Positions 45,831-57,625 of a stretch of DNA of 64,000 nucleotides are shown piece after piece. The notes beneath the pieces were generated by a model. The model saw only the letters and a program-made list of their open reading frames with translations, ran no database searches and was not told where the DNA came from. The first letter of the stretch is position 1. Every line of letters starts with the position of its first letter. The stretch is from Adiantum capillus-veneris (lineage: Eukaryota > Streptophyta > Polypodiopsida > Polypodiales > Pteridaceae). The position numbers and the translations under genes are program-made. The stretch covers positions 26,599,768 through 26,663,767 of the forward strand of contig CM043948.1 of the NCBI GenBank assembly GCA_014529385.2, in the 5' to 3' direction.

Positions 45831-47798
45831 TCGAAGAGACCTAAACTAGGGAAAAACACGAGCGTCTTGTGTAGTTGTCCTTTAACTTCCTCTAGGTCCA
45901 CCTAGAGTCAAAAACGTTCTTTTAGAAACCGCATAGCTTAAGATTGTCATCTTTTGCTGTGTAGAGGTAGCTTGGAAGTAATCCTACTTGTCAAGTACGT
46001 TTAGGACTGTAGGATTGTAGATTTAGATTAGGATTTGGAGAATGATTGGTAGAGGAGACAAGTCTTAAGATCAAGGCTTTGAAAATCGTAAAAACAAGAA
46101 AACTAGTGTTTGTGGACACTTTCCACAACCCCATTGCATGAGAATCTAGGAGTAGGGTAAGTAGAAGCCGAGGTGGATTTCAAAACATTGCTCTCTCTGA
46201 AAAAATCAAATGTGAGTTGTTATTGGAAGTTGCAGAATTTCACGTCTACGGCTAGAAATAGCTCGAAAAGACTTGAATCCACTCAATCCGACTGGAGAGT
46301 AAGCCTAAGGGTTGTCTGAACCAATGGGTAAGCTCAAAGACACTTCAAGGTAAAAAATTTCAAGAGTTGGCCAAAACTCAGATTATTTACTTTTTCTTGA
46401 CATTTTAGGCCAAATTAAGTTTTGACTTGATTCATAGGCTTAAAATACATCATATAAAGACTGTCTTTGAGAAAATTGCAAAAAAGTGCTCATTTTAAGC
46501 ATAAAGTTAATAATCGTGATTATTAACTTTCTGCTCTAAATTGGCCAAGGCTCATACCATTGACTCATTGCATGTGTACAAAAAACTTTTGTAAAGGCCC
46601 AAGAGATTTGGATCACTAAACTGACAAAAAACTGGGTAAAAACTAAAGTTTGTGCTGACTTTTTGAATCTTGAGTATAAATTGGAAAAAAATCTATCCAA
46701 ACTTGTTGAAAATTGATTCATAGGCTTATGTTGATGTGATAAACATGTGTACATGTTCAGTTGACAAAAAATTTGCAAAAATTTATCAAAAGTAAATAAT
46801 CGCGATTATTTACTTCTGCCCTATATTTCAACTTTTTTGACCAAGTCTGCATACCACTAGTTTGACCATGTTGTAATAAGCCCACAAACCAAATTTAGTA
46901 AGATTTGGATCACTGGATTGATAATTGTGACTAAAATTGCAAAGTTAGTTTGCGGACAGATAATTGATGACCATTTGACCAAAAATTGTCCAAACTTGAT
47001 GAAACTTGGCTAGTGACCTTAACTTAAGGTGCTTAAAAGATCTGTGTCAAAGTTGGGACAAAAAGGTGCAAAAATGTAGCTAAAGTAAATAATCACGATT
47101 ATTTACTTCTGCTTCAAAACTTGGTGATTTTGTATATTTGAGTATACCACCAGGTCAAGCATATCAAATAGACCTCACAAATCTATTTTGGGTGAATTTT
47201 GGATCCCAAAAGTGAGACTTAAGCTAGATTCTCGAAATCAGAGTCTACAGACACCAAACAATTGATAAACTTGATCAAATTTTGTCCAAACTTGTTGAAA
47301 CTTGTCCAGAGACTCTAACAAGTTGTATACTTGCCAAAACAATAAAAAAAAGTGCAAAAAACTGACAAAAGTAAATAATCGCAATTATTTACTTTTTCTA
47401 TCCAGAGACATCATTTTTGACTTTTGAACTTATATATTGATAGACCAACATAATATAAAGCCACAAGGCAATTTTGGGTTCAATCGGATCAAAATTGGTA
47501 CCAATACACTCAGTTTATAGGCTGCAGATTAGACCTTTAATTTTTGATAAAGTCGAATTTGAAAGTCAAATTTCTTACTCTCATAGCTCGATTTGAAGTG
47601 ATACATAGAGACCAATCACGAGAATAACAAAACTCTACTGTCTTTATAGAAGAATAGCTAACTTGATCAAGTTTGTATAGGAATCAGGTTGCGGACGAGA
47701 AATCCGTGGCTTGACAGAAAGTTGCAATTGAATCAAGTGGAAATTGACGACAAGTCGATCCAAAGGTGAGTATTCTATCCAGGGCTTCATAAGTCTAT
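45831..47798 (+). other. Leader of element B, ~2 kb, with palindrome array
   Basis: Non-coding, homologous to the leader of A. GAGTAGG|GTAAGTAGAA near 46157 and AAG|GTGAGTATT at 47766 are donor-like sites kept in both elements; the second lies about 30 nt before the gag ATG. Confidence 0.6.
46381..47395. repeat. Palindrome array in leader of element B
   Basis: A half site at 46381-46395 is followed by palindromes at 46503-46530, 46789-46815, 47082-47108 and 47368-47395; the spacing is about 136, 286, 293 and 286 bp between centres. The first full copy has arms AAAGTTAATAATC and GATTATTAACTTT, differing from the usual AAAGTAAATAATC/GATTATTTACTTT by matched changes in both arms. Confidence 0.88.
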
Positions 47799-50588
47799 AT
47801 GAACCTTAGATCTGGTCGTGTACTAGGAAATCGGGGCATACTCGGAGAAACCTCCACTAGAGTATCTACTGAAGAAAGTGTGAATCAAGGAAATTCCTTG
47901 CACACAATTCCTGAAGAAGTCTCAGACACTTATTTAGATTCAACATCCGAAATGTCTTCTTACTCGACTCACTCTGAAACCGGAATGACAGTACGCTATA
48001 AGCATATACTATCTTTTTACAGGACTAACCGTCATGGAGCCCAGGTTTACTTGGACCCTAATGAGGAGTATGCTATTCACATTGATGACCATGGTATTGA
48101 GTTCGAAGAAGAGGTTAGGGCAAACAAACAAGGAAAAACGGAACTCATTACTTACAAGTTGAAAACCTTGACGTGATAAACAAATGGGGGTTAGAAGTAA
48201 ACACCATAATCCTAGATATGTCAGCAAAAGAAGGACCACCAATTCTAGAATTCGAGGGATACGATCAAGTAGACTTGAAGCCTTTGAAACGGCTTAGTAC
48301 GGATAATCTTAGGATCGGAGTCTATTGTTGGGAAGATAGAAACATAAAAGATCTTCTGTGGACCTCTCATGCCAAGCCAGGACAGTTAACGGCCATGAAG
48401 ATCATCTATATCTTCAAGATCAAAGATAAGGGATCAGCAGACCTATCAACTTACCTGTTTAGGGATTGTTATAACAACAACTTTGTTATGATGACTACTC
48501 CATACGGGATTGGATATTGGGACAAGGACCAGAAACAATTCCAAGAGATGAACACCATGAGAGATCATCTGAGAGTAATGTGAAGAAACCAAAAACCACC
48601 TCATCACGTAGAAAATCGGGTGACACTAAAGCCAGTCCAGAGGTACACGAGTCACTATTTCCAAAAGACTGGTTTAAAGGACTTGGAACAGGACCAATTG
48701 CCAGGAGATTAGGAGTTGAACCAAACAGACGCGTCAGACCAGCTGATTTTCAAAAATGGGTTAGAAAATATAGTGGATCAGGGGATCCATACGACCACTT
48801 AGCAAGCTTTAAGCAAGTGCTAAGAGTAGAGTGTATATTCAATTTCCATACTCAATTTGAGGGGTTTGGAATGACATTAGAAGGAAAAGCATTGACATGG
48901 TTCCAAAACATTCCACTAAGGTCAATCATGGACTTGAACACCTTAGCTCAAGGATTTATAGCTGCATGTTCCAAAACAGGGATCAAGCATAATACTGTGG
49001 CTCAAATCTATTGCTTTAAACAAAAACATGGTGAGTCTGTTAGGGATTGTGCAACTCGGATGAAACAATACATTTCCAGATGCCCAAAGATGGAGATACC
49101 TGTAGAAGAACGACTTGTATCTTTGTTTCTAGAGGGACTGCTAAACAAGGAACTCCATGCTATACTCTATAGTAAAAAGCATACAACCCTAGAAGCGTGT
49201 GTGTCGGATGCTATTGACCTAGGAGACAATTGCGAGAAGATGTCTCTAAGGATAATCAAAGCAAGAAAAGAGCATCCACGAAACCAGCACAAGTGGGAAC
49301 GGCTGCTGCAGCACCACTCGCAGCCATAGAAGATATGCTAAAAAGGATGAACGAAATGATGAACAACATGCAAAAAGCAGCTATGAGAGGACCAGGACAT
49401 GGGATAGCTCCCCAGGGACAACCAATTAGGCCAAAAAAATGGTGTGAAATCAAGGGTAAATGGACCAACCATGAGACCCATGAGTGCTACTTCAGACCAA
49501 AGTATGATGGGAATGTTCAGTACGTGCCCATAAGGCCACAAGGACAACCCATGTACAGATATTAGCCTAATATGGACCAAGCTCAAAGACCACCAATGGG
49601 TATGGGAAGACCTCAACCTGTGTTGGGAAAACAACCTCCGTATCCAGGACATAATGTAGTGCCTGTAAAGTACATGCACTCTGAAGGAGTCATAGATGAA
49701 CAAGCATTAGTGCATGTTACACCCTATGTAGAGCCTAGTCCATCTACAATAATGGTAGATGGAGATTGGTATAATCCATCTCCACCACCAATGCAAGAAA
49801 CAATGACATATGCTCCACTAGAGCTCGCACCAATGTATTATGTAGCTAATCAAGGTGTCAGACCTCCCATGGGAAGACCCATGATGAAGCCAAGAATAGG
49901 AAACTGTCATAACTGTGGTACGGATGATCATTGGAAAAATGAATGTCCAGAGCCTGACAAAAACTTCAAACCAATTGAAGCCTATTGCATACAATGTTGC
50001 AAAAAGGGAGGACACTTTTCGAAAGATTGTCCTAAAAATCCTTTGAACAAGGGTAGAACCGTAGTAAACGTAGTTCAAGTGATGCCTAGTATCTCATCGG
50101 AGAGTGAAGCAATTGTTCCAATCAAGGTAATCACTAGGGCCCAGGCAAAGAAAAAGAAACACAACTCCTCTGATGATTCGAAAAATACGAAAGTTTCATC
50201 TCAAAGAATCAAAAGGAGCAGAAGTAAAAGATATGAAATGAGAAAAAAAAAACAACAGGTTGAAATTGAGGAGAAAGCAAAGAAGCTAGCCGAGGACAAG
50301 CTGAAAGAAATGGGCATTGAATTCAAGGAAACAACCGTGAAATCGGGAGGGTTCATTCTGGTTGATAAAATTTTTGAGCCTATTAATGCCGCATTGGAAG
50401 CCTACCAAGCAAGACTTAAAGCACGCCAAAACATGGAAAGGAAATGGAAGAACTATCCATCTCTAGAAATGGAAGCAGCTAAGCTAGAAGCTTACCAAAA
50501 TTTGGTAAGAATCACGCAAGAAATGCTGGAAAAACAAAAACCTAAGCTTGAAAATATTGTAAAACTTGAAGAGCTTGTGGTAAAATAA
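47799..50588 (+). pseudogene. gag of element B, with two zinc knuckles
   Basis: Begins MNLRSGRVLGNRG. A 16-17 bp loss near 48140 relative to A shifts the frame, and further shifts occur near 48500 and 49250; a TAG stop is at 49563-49565. The gag core is in 48517-49329 (DPYDHLASFKQVLRVECIF, FGMTLEGKALTWF, GESVRDCATRMKQYISRCP). Two knuckles follow near 49905-50030: CHNCGTDDHWKNEC, a standard CX2CX4HX4C, and CIQCCKKGGHFSKDC with one extra residue. A Lys/Glu-rich tail continues to 50588. It packages genomic RNA and builds the particle. Confidence 0.85.
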
Positions 50589-51722
50589 ACGAAAGAGAAA
50601 CCTAATGTGGTGGTAGAACCCCACCTAGAAACAAACGAACCAGAGCTGATAGTGCTTGACAACGAAGATGCCATAGATGGAATTCCATTCGTAGAGGAAG
50701 ACTAGCCATGACACTTATGGAAAAAAGTAAGAGAGATCAATGATGGGAGCCTAACTTTAAAGTCAGCTCCTGTAGAAGAAGTCTGGTTGGATAACCTACC
50801 TTCTAATATGAACATGGATATACAATCCTTATACGGGGATTGCGGATCGAAATCTTCAGGAATGTCGAAACCATTGATGTTAAAAACATTACCTTCTTAC
50901 TTCAGAGATAACGAAGATGAATCCATCGTGTGTAAAAACACTCAAGTAAAAAAAGCTGAACAGACCCTCGAAGTAGACAACATTCATTCAATCATGTCTA
51001 CACCCATCCAATGCACTCTTACCTTGAGAGAACTATTAAAACTCAGACCATACTTATGGAATGATTTACAGAAGACCCTAGAGAAGGTGGGGATAATGGG
51101 GTTAATCTCAAAGAATTTGGGAAAATTGAAAAATGAAATGAAAAACAAAGAAATTCGATCAGTTTCTATGAACAAAGTCGGAGAATATTACGAAGGGGAA
51201 GAAGGAAACACCACCCTCCCAGCAAAATATAATGACATTGAAACCATGGCGATACTAGATAGTGAAGTTGGGATAGCCATAGCCACTAAAGTAGTATGGG
51301 AATCCTGGGGACAGCTAGCCATTAGACAAACTCGAATGAAATTGCAGTTGGCTGATGAACACATTGAGAAACCTTTAGGGCTGCTTGAAAAAGTAATAGT
51401 CAATTCCTGTGGAATTAAATATCAACACACATTTGCCATAGTAGACTTTGGGAAAAAACTCAAATATGAAATCATATTGGGAAGACCTTTCATGCGACAC
51501 GTACAACTTATCCAAGATTGGGGAAACAACTATTTGTACTTGAAACAAGTGGGATCTATAACAAGAGTCAATCTAAAAGATCACACTTATAGAGATGTCT
51601 TGAAAACACCCATCCAAGAGTTTGATTTAGTCTCTTCGGCTGAAACTAAACTCCCATCCTGGTTAAACAAAGACACTCCTATTTGGATGTGTGGGGCTTC
51701 AGAGAACGGAAGCCTAAGATGA
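50589..51722 (+). pseudogene. First aspartic protease of element B, active site lost
   Basis: The main frame 50787-51722 contains TMAILDSEVGIAIATK, where the DSGA motif has become DSEV, so the protease cannot work. The rest of the fold is retained: LQLADEHIEKPLG, FAIVDFGKK, EIILGRPFMRHVQ. It is followed by the conserved linker (DHTYRDVLKTPIQEFD). Confidence 0.82.
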
Positions 51723-51795
51723 GAAGAATGTATCCTAGAAAGGGACTGCACAGACGAAGCCTACGCCATTCGAGTGGACTCAAATTTTAGCGACA

Positions 51796-52146
51796 ATGGG
51801 TGTATGTGTGAATACGTCGATGCCTACTCAATTTTGCAATGAGGATGGCTACGACATAATTCTCATCCAAATGATTTCAATCCTCAACATTGAAAACGAA
51901 GATGAGGAACCCAAGAACTTAATGAAAGTTCAAGAAGTCTTTTCAGATCTCTATTACGATGCAACTGATGAGTTAGATGAACACTCAGATACCTCAGACG
52001 ATTCGGGGTTAGAAAAAGAGCATACGAGAGCTAAGTTACTCTTAAAGGGAGGGGAGGAAAATTTTTTTGACTTTCCAAACCAGAAATCAAGAAGATAAAA
52101 ATGGTATAGACGAAAGAGAAACACCAGAATTGTGAAAACATGACTT
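51796..52146 (+). pseudogene. Acidic protease-RT linker of element B
   Basis: ORF 51796-52098 is Asp/Glu-rich (NEDEEPKNLMKVQEVFSDLY, DELDEHSDTSDDSG) and matches A at 40500-40740. No domain recognised; a frame change from the preceding ORF lies near 51770. Confidence 0.55.
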
Positions 52147-53990
52147 ATGCCATCAGTCTCCAGTAAAACACAATTCCTTATGCAGATAGATGCTAATGAT
52201 TTTGTCAAGGACAAAATAACTGGCAGATATCCTTCAACCAAAAACTCAGAAATATCTCAGACATCAAGAAAAACAAGGAAGGGTACTCAAGAGAAATCAC
52301 AGGAAAAGAAACCACTCATGACCAAAGTTGAGTGGAAAAAGAAATATCAAGAGTTGAAAAATGCTCTAAAGGAGATATACACAACTGAAATGGAAACCAC
52401 GGAAGAGGATGGTAAGGATGTAATGCATGTTCCATCCCATTACAAAAAGTATACTCTCCAAGAACGGAAAATCATAATTGAACAACCTGTTAGGGAACTA
52501 TGAAAACAAGGTGAATCTTACGAAGGGCCTGAAAGCGCTAAAAGGGTAGACTTGGCTGAATCAGGTTAAGAGCCTAGTCCTGCTTACATTGAGAATGACC
52601 TAACAGAAGAAGAAGAAAATCTTATGTTGAGCTTGTTAAAGGAATACCAAGATATCTTCGCTTGGTCTTACAAGGATCTCAATGGTGTTGATCCAGAAAT
52701 CTGTCAACATACCATACCCATGAGAGATGATGTGAAACCAAGTAGACAGAGACCATACACATATAACGAAACATTTTCCAGGAAGATCAAAGAAGAGATT
52801 GAAAAACTAAAGGTAGCCGAATTTATTTACAAAATCGAACACACAGATTGGGTGTCTCCAATAGTGGTAGTACCCAAAAAGAATGGAAAATTATGAGTGT
52901 GTGTTAATCTCAAAAAGGTGAATGCAGCTACCATTAGAGACGACTTTCCTATTCCAATAACTGAGCATGTTTTAGAATGAGTTGCAGGAAAAGAATCTTA
53001 CAGCTTCTTAGATGGCTTTTCAGGATACAATCAACTTTTGATTGACCCAAAAGATCATCATAAAACTGCTTTTGCAATAGAATGGGGTATATTTGCCTAT
53101 CGGGTTATGCCGTTTGGGTTAACTAATGCTCCAGCCACGTTTCAAAGGTTGATGAGTCATGATTTCAAGGAATATCTTAGAAAATTCTTAGAAGTATATA
53201 TGGATGATCTATGCGTACATTCATCAATCCAGGCTGATCATTTTGAACACCTCAAAAAGATATTCGAAAAAGGTAGACTTTATAGGATTTGCTTAAATCC
53301 TCAAAAGTGCACATTCATGGGAAGACAAGGAAAATTTCTTGGACATATAGTGTCTAAAAATGGAATAGCTACATTGTTGATTTGCCTAGACCAACAACAG
53401 TCAAGGGGGTACAAGTCTTCATGGGACATTGTGGATATTACCGATGGTTCATCTACATGTACACTATAATTGAAAAACCCATGTATAGCTTGATTATGCA
53501 CTTTGAATGGACCGAGGCATGTGAAGAATCCTTCATGAAGCTTAAGCAAGCTCTCACCTTAGCTCCAATATTAAAAGCACCAGATTGGGATAAGGTATTC
53601 CACGTACATGTAGATGCTTCAAATTTTTCTATCGATTGTATGCTAGCTCAACCAGGAGATGGAAAAATTGACTTTCCTGTTTCTTATGCTAGCCGACAAT
53701 TGAACATGGCAGAAAAGAATTACACCACCATCGAAAGAGAAGGACTGGGAATGATCTATGCCATTAAAAATTATAGACATTACCTGTTAGCCAACAAGTT
53801 TGTGTTCTTTGTGGACCACCAAGCTTTGTTGTATTTGTTCAACAAGTCATGCAGCACAGGGAGAATAGTGAGATGGCTTATCATTCTCCTAGAATTTGAT
53901 TTCACTGTGGTTGTAAAAAAAGGCACTACTCATCAAAGAGCAGATCATTTGTCAAGGATTATTTCAGGGGAATCCCTAAAGGGGTAGATG
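52147..53990 (+). pseudogene. Reverse transcriptase/RNase H of element B
   Basis: RT motifs in order: DIFAWSYKDLNGVDP, TDWVSPIVVVPKKNGKL (then TGA at 52894), LDGFSGYNQL, RVMPFGLTNAPATFQRL and VYMDDLCVHSS with the catalytic YMDD at about 53200. A frame change near 53370 leads to the RNase H part (53382-53987): FHVHVDASNFSIDC, SYASRQLN, TIEREGLGMIYAIK, FVDHQALLYLFN. The 141-bp duplication of A is absent. Stops at 52501, 52567, 52894 and 52978 disable it. Confidence 0.88.
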
Positions 53991-54010
53991 ATGATCTACC
54001 AGATGCCTAT

Positions 54011-55720
54011 TTGTTCTCTATGGAAATGATACCTAGATGGTTTGAAAACATTGTGTCACTAATGACAATAGCTCAAAAGGATTCACAAATACCACTTCCT
54101 ATCACAATCGGATTAATTGAGCAATCGGCTATGTATCAATTATTAACTGGAAGGCTATACAAAAGAAATAGAGACGGGATATTGCTCTTATGCATTAACC
54201 CTGAAGATAGAGAACAATACCTAAGTCAAGCACATGTTACCATGGTAGGACTTCACTTTGCGGAAGATCAAACCATGCAACGAATCTTGAGACTTGGAGT
54301 ATTTTGGCCGACTATGAGGAGGGATGTTTGATCTTTTGTAAAGGATTTCCCTCAATGTCAAAAACAAAGACCCATACCTCATGTAACATTGTTTCAAATG
54401 TCACCCATTCCTAAGTGGAGTAATTATCTGGTTACTTCTTATCAAGCCGAACATTTCCAGAGGATACGAGTAAACGCTGTCAAAGGGCAATAGAAACAGA
54501 AGCAAGAGACTATGCTCTATTGGAAACCAATTATATCGAAGAGGTAAAGATCAACATTTGCGTCTTTGTGCAAATGAAAACGAGTATATTCCGGTTATAG
54601 AACAAAGAACATGTTGGATTAGCTGGAGGTCACTTTTCTAGTGAAATCACCGCAAGAGCAATCTTGATGGTGGGCATATGTTGGCCAACACTTTTTGCCG
54701 ATGCCAAAGAATATGTTCGAAGGTGTGATGCTTGTCAACGAGAAAAAATGCCAACACGAGTAGATAGCATGCCCTTAAGACCAATGATGGGGACTAGAGC
54801 TTTTGCAAAGTGGGGTATAGATTTTGTTGGACCGATACAACCACTTGCTTATAGAACCCAAGCTCAATATATCATTGTAGCTACGGACTATCTGACCAAG
54901 TGGGCCGAGGCTAAAGCAACTCAAAAGAATAATGCCATAACCACTTCTGCATTCTTATATGAGTATGTATTCACGAGATATGGACTGCCAATTGAGATTG
55001 TTAGTGATCGGGGAACTCATTTCCTCAATGAGGTAATAGAGTATTTGCTTAATGAGTTTATGTTCATCCATAACAAATCAGCTCCCTATCACCCACAAGC
55101 AAATAGGAAAGATGAGCATACGAATAAAATTCTTAGCTCGGTACTGGCTAAAGTGGTTAATTCAGGAAGGATAGACTGGGAAATGAATCTCCATGCTGCT
55201 CTATGGGCTTATCGATTTTCATTCAAAACAGCTCTAAATGCTACACCCTTTAACCTTGTTTATGGTCTTGACGCCATACTCCCAATAGAATTTCTATTGC
55301 CGACATTAAGGGTAGTACAAAATCTTGAATGGACAGGATATGAATTGTTAGAAAGACTCGAAGATTTGAAAAACTAGACGAGTAAAGGCTAACTGCTGTA
55401 GCTCATATCTATGCACGAAAGCGGAAACAAAAACAATTTTTTGATTCCCACTTAATCACAAAGATTTTCAAGAAAGGGGACTTAGTTCTAGTCTATTCCC
55501 TTAAGCAACACATTCCCAAGTTTAAGAAAAAGAGAAACGGACCATTTATCATTGAAGATGTATCTCCAAGTGGAGCAGTAAAATTTTCCACCCTAGATGG
55601 TGAACCCATGGCTAATTGGATTAGTGGATGTCGTTTAAAGAAATATAATTTGCCACTAACCAATGAGTTGCTAGAAAGAATGCATGCAGCCAAACAAAGA
55701 AAGATTAAATGACAGCAGGT
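54011..55720 (+). pseudogene. Integrase of element B with two zinc-binding-like modules
   Basis: Module 1 (54140-54360) has LYKRNRDGILLLCINPED, QAHVTMVGLHF and FPQC (first Cys replaced by Phe, as in A). Module 2 (54600-54750) has EHVGLAGGHF and CDACQ, a full HHCC. The core is in 54664-55377: WGIDFVGPIQ (D), IVSDRGTHF (D) and HPQANRKDEHTNK (E). The C-terminal SH3-like part (55440-55700) has KKGDLVLVYSLKQH, GPFIIEDV and EPMANWISGCRLKKY after a TAG near 55375. Stops at 54329 and in the inter-module region break it. Confidence 0.87.
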
Positions 55721-55883
55721 TATTGATGAAGCCCAAGAGGAAGCTCGGCGTCGGGTACTCAAATGAAAAGCTGCTCGCAAGAATCAACAGATACCAATTT
55801 CCATCAACACTCTCGAAATAGATACCCAACAATGGGAATTACCAAAAGACGCAGTTTCAACAGATGATGACTGGTTAGACGGA

Positions 55884-56906
55884 ATGGATCTGCGCATCAA
55901 AGTACAACTCAACAATCATAGCACCAATGCTTTGGTTGACATAGGAGTGAGAGTAAATGCAGTCAGTTATTCCACATACAAGAAGGCCACAAATCAAGCA
56001 TTGATGGCAGGAATAGCGACAATCAAAGGATGCAATAAGAACCCAACTCCAACATTGGGAGTAGTCAACTTGAACGTGATAGTACATGGACGTTCATGTC
56101 CTCATCAGTTTGTATGCTTGCCAGATGAACTCATGAATGAAACGATGCTTCTTGGAATTCCCTGGATGCGAACGTACAGAGTAGTACCAGATTGGGATAC
56201 GAATAAACTAAAGTTGTCACCTAAAAGAGGGCAACTCATTGTTCCAATTGCACCAAGCAAGGAGGAATGGAAAAGAAGTAAATCAAATGCTACAAGTAGC
56301 ATGCAAGGAGTCAGGAAAATTTGGGTACCGAAAGCACAGCTTAAAGATAAATTGATTCAGATTTGGGTGCCTAAAACTTCACTGACAAAACAAAAAAAGG
56401 TTCCAAGGGTTAAAACGCAGAGACGAGCATCTCCGAGCACGGAACCTAACATGAAAATGGTTTGGAAGAAAAAGGAGCACTTATCTTCTCCACAAACCGC
56501 GAAACCAATCAAACAATGGCGAGTTAAGTCTGAACAGACTCAATCACACCATGCAGCCCCAAGCCAACCAAGCTACCAATGGTGAGAACAATCTCGACAA
56601 CAGTCAAAAGTGCTACAAATTGCTCAATCAATCAGTGTGCTAAATCATCCTGATGGTACAATCAAACAAAGAGCACACAAGCTACAAGATTTTCTCTTTA
56701 GAAGACATCAGCAGCAAACCTCGACATCAGAAACCCTTGAGTCAATTACTCAAGACCTAGCTCTTGCACAGCATATTGGTTTGAATTGCATTGATCTTCA
56801 TAGCATGGTAGAGCCAACCATGGCTATGCATAGACACGATTGTTCAACCCATGCATATAGTTGTCCCGGAGTACGCTATCTAGGAGGGGTGGAAGGGCAC
56901 TACTAA
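55884..56906 (+). pseudogene. Second retropepsin-like domain of element B plus basic tail
   Basis: One reading frame, interrupted only by TGA at 56583-56585, runs from 55884 to 56906. Residues ~10-110 look like a retropepsin: NALVDIGVRVNAVSYSTY (DTG expected, DIG seen), VVNLNVIVHGRSC (flap-side strand), then MLLGIPWMRTYRVVPDWD with the LLG/ILG block. A basic tail repeats a KIWVPKAQLKDK/IQIWVPKTSLTK motif and continues to a conserved end (TIKQRAHKLQDFLFRRHQQQ). Element A has the same domain at 44509, with the tail at 61560-62160. A protease-type domain after integrase is not part of the standard gypsy plan; it may be a binding fold rather than an enzyme. Confidence 0.65.
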
Positions 56907-57625
56907 GTAATTACGGGCAATGTTTGAAGAGGGAGGAAAAAGTTGATATTAACGTGTGATTTTTTACAAAATTACATAATAATGCCCTTATAATTCATCA
57001 TCAAGGGAAAATTCACTGATAATATCTTTTCGATGAGTGTAAATAGTGTATATACTATTAGAAAATCATAATAAGAAGTCATTTTTTGGGTATTTTTAAC
57101 CATTTTTTTAATTGATAATGAGGCTTAAAAATAGAAAAATCCAACAAAGAAACAAATAAGCTGTGTTTTTCAAGGGATTTTCTTAATTATTGGATTTTTA
57201 CTTTACTTTTTTAGAGCATTTTGCTATTTTCTTTGATTTTTTTAAATAAACAGGTCAAAATTTAATAATAAATAACAGGAAAGCTCAGATGGAAAAACGA
57301 AAGACACGATGGTGAGCAGAAAGAAAAGGTGGACAAGCACAAAAAATTTCAATGAAATCAGAAGATGAAAGCGGAAATCCTAAATTAAGCGGCCAGACCT
57401 ACTTTTGCAAAATTCTTGCAGAATGAGCTACAAGAATCCGATCAGGGAAGTTTTTGAGTCTAACATAGATTTCACGGCCTAGTAGGACTAACGGGGGAAT
57501 CTGGGGAAATTTTATTCGGGAAGTCTGGGTATAGATATCCAAGGTAGGCTAAAACCACCTCATTTCCACTTGGAGCCTTTGCAGAGAGAGATTTCGGCCT
57601 CTTTCGCGCGACTTTTCTGGAGCCC
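56907..57625 (+). other. AT-rich spacer of element B after the second protease-like ORF
   Basis: No coding region. The first 500 bp match element A at 62166-62667, so this spacer is an old part of the family. Confidence 0.6.

Noticed and set aside
46381-47395. CRISPR-like pattern: short palindromic repeats at regular spacing
   Set aside because: Spacing is ~290 bp rather than ~30-40, spacers are related to one another, and the context is a plant retrotransposon leader.
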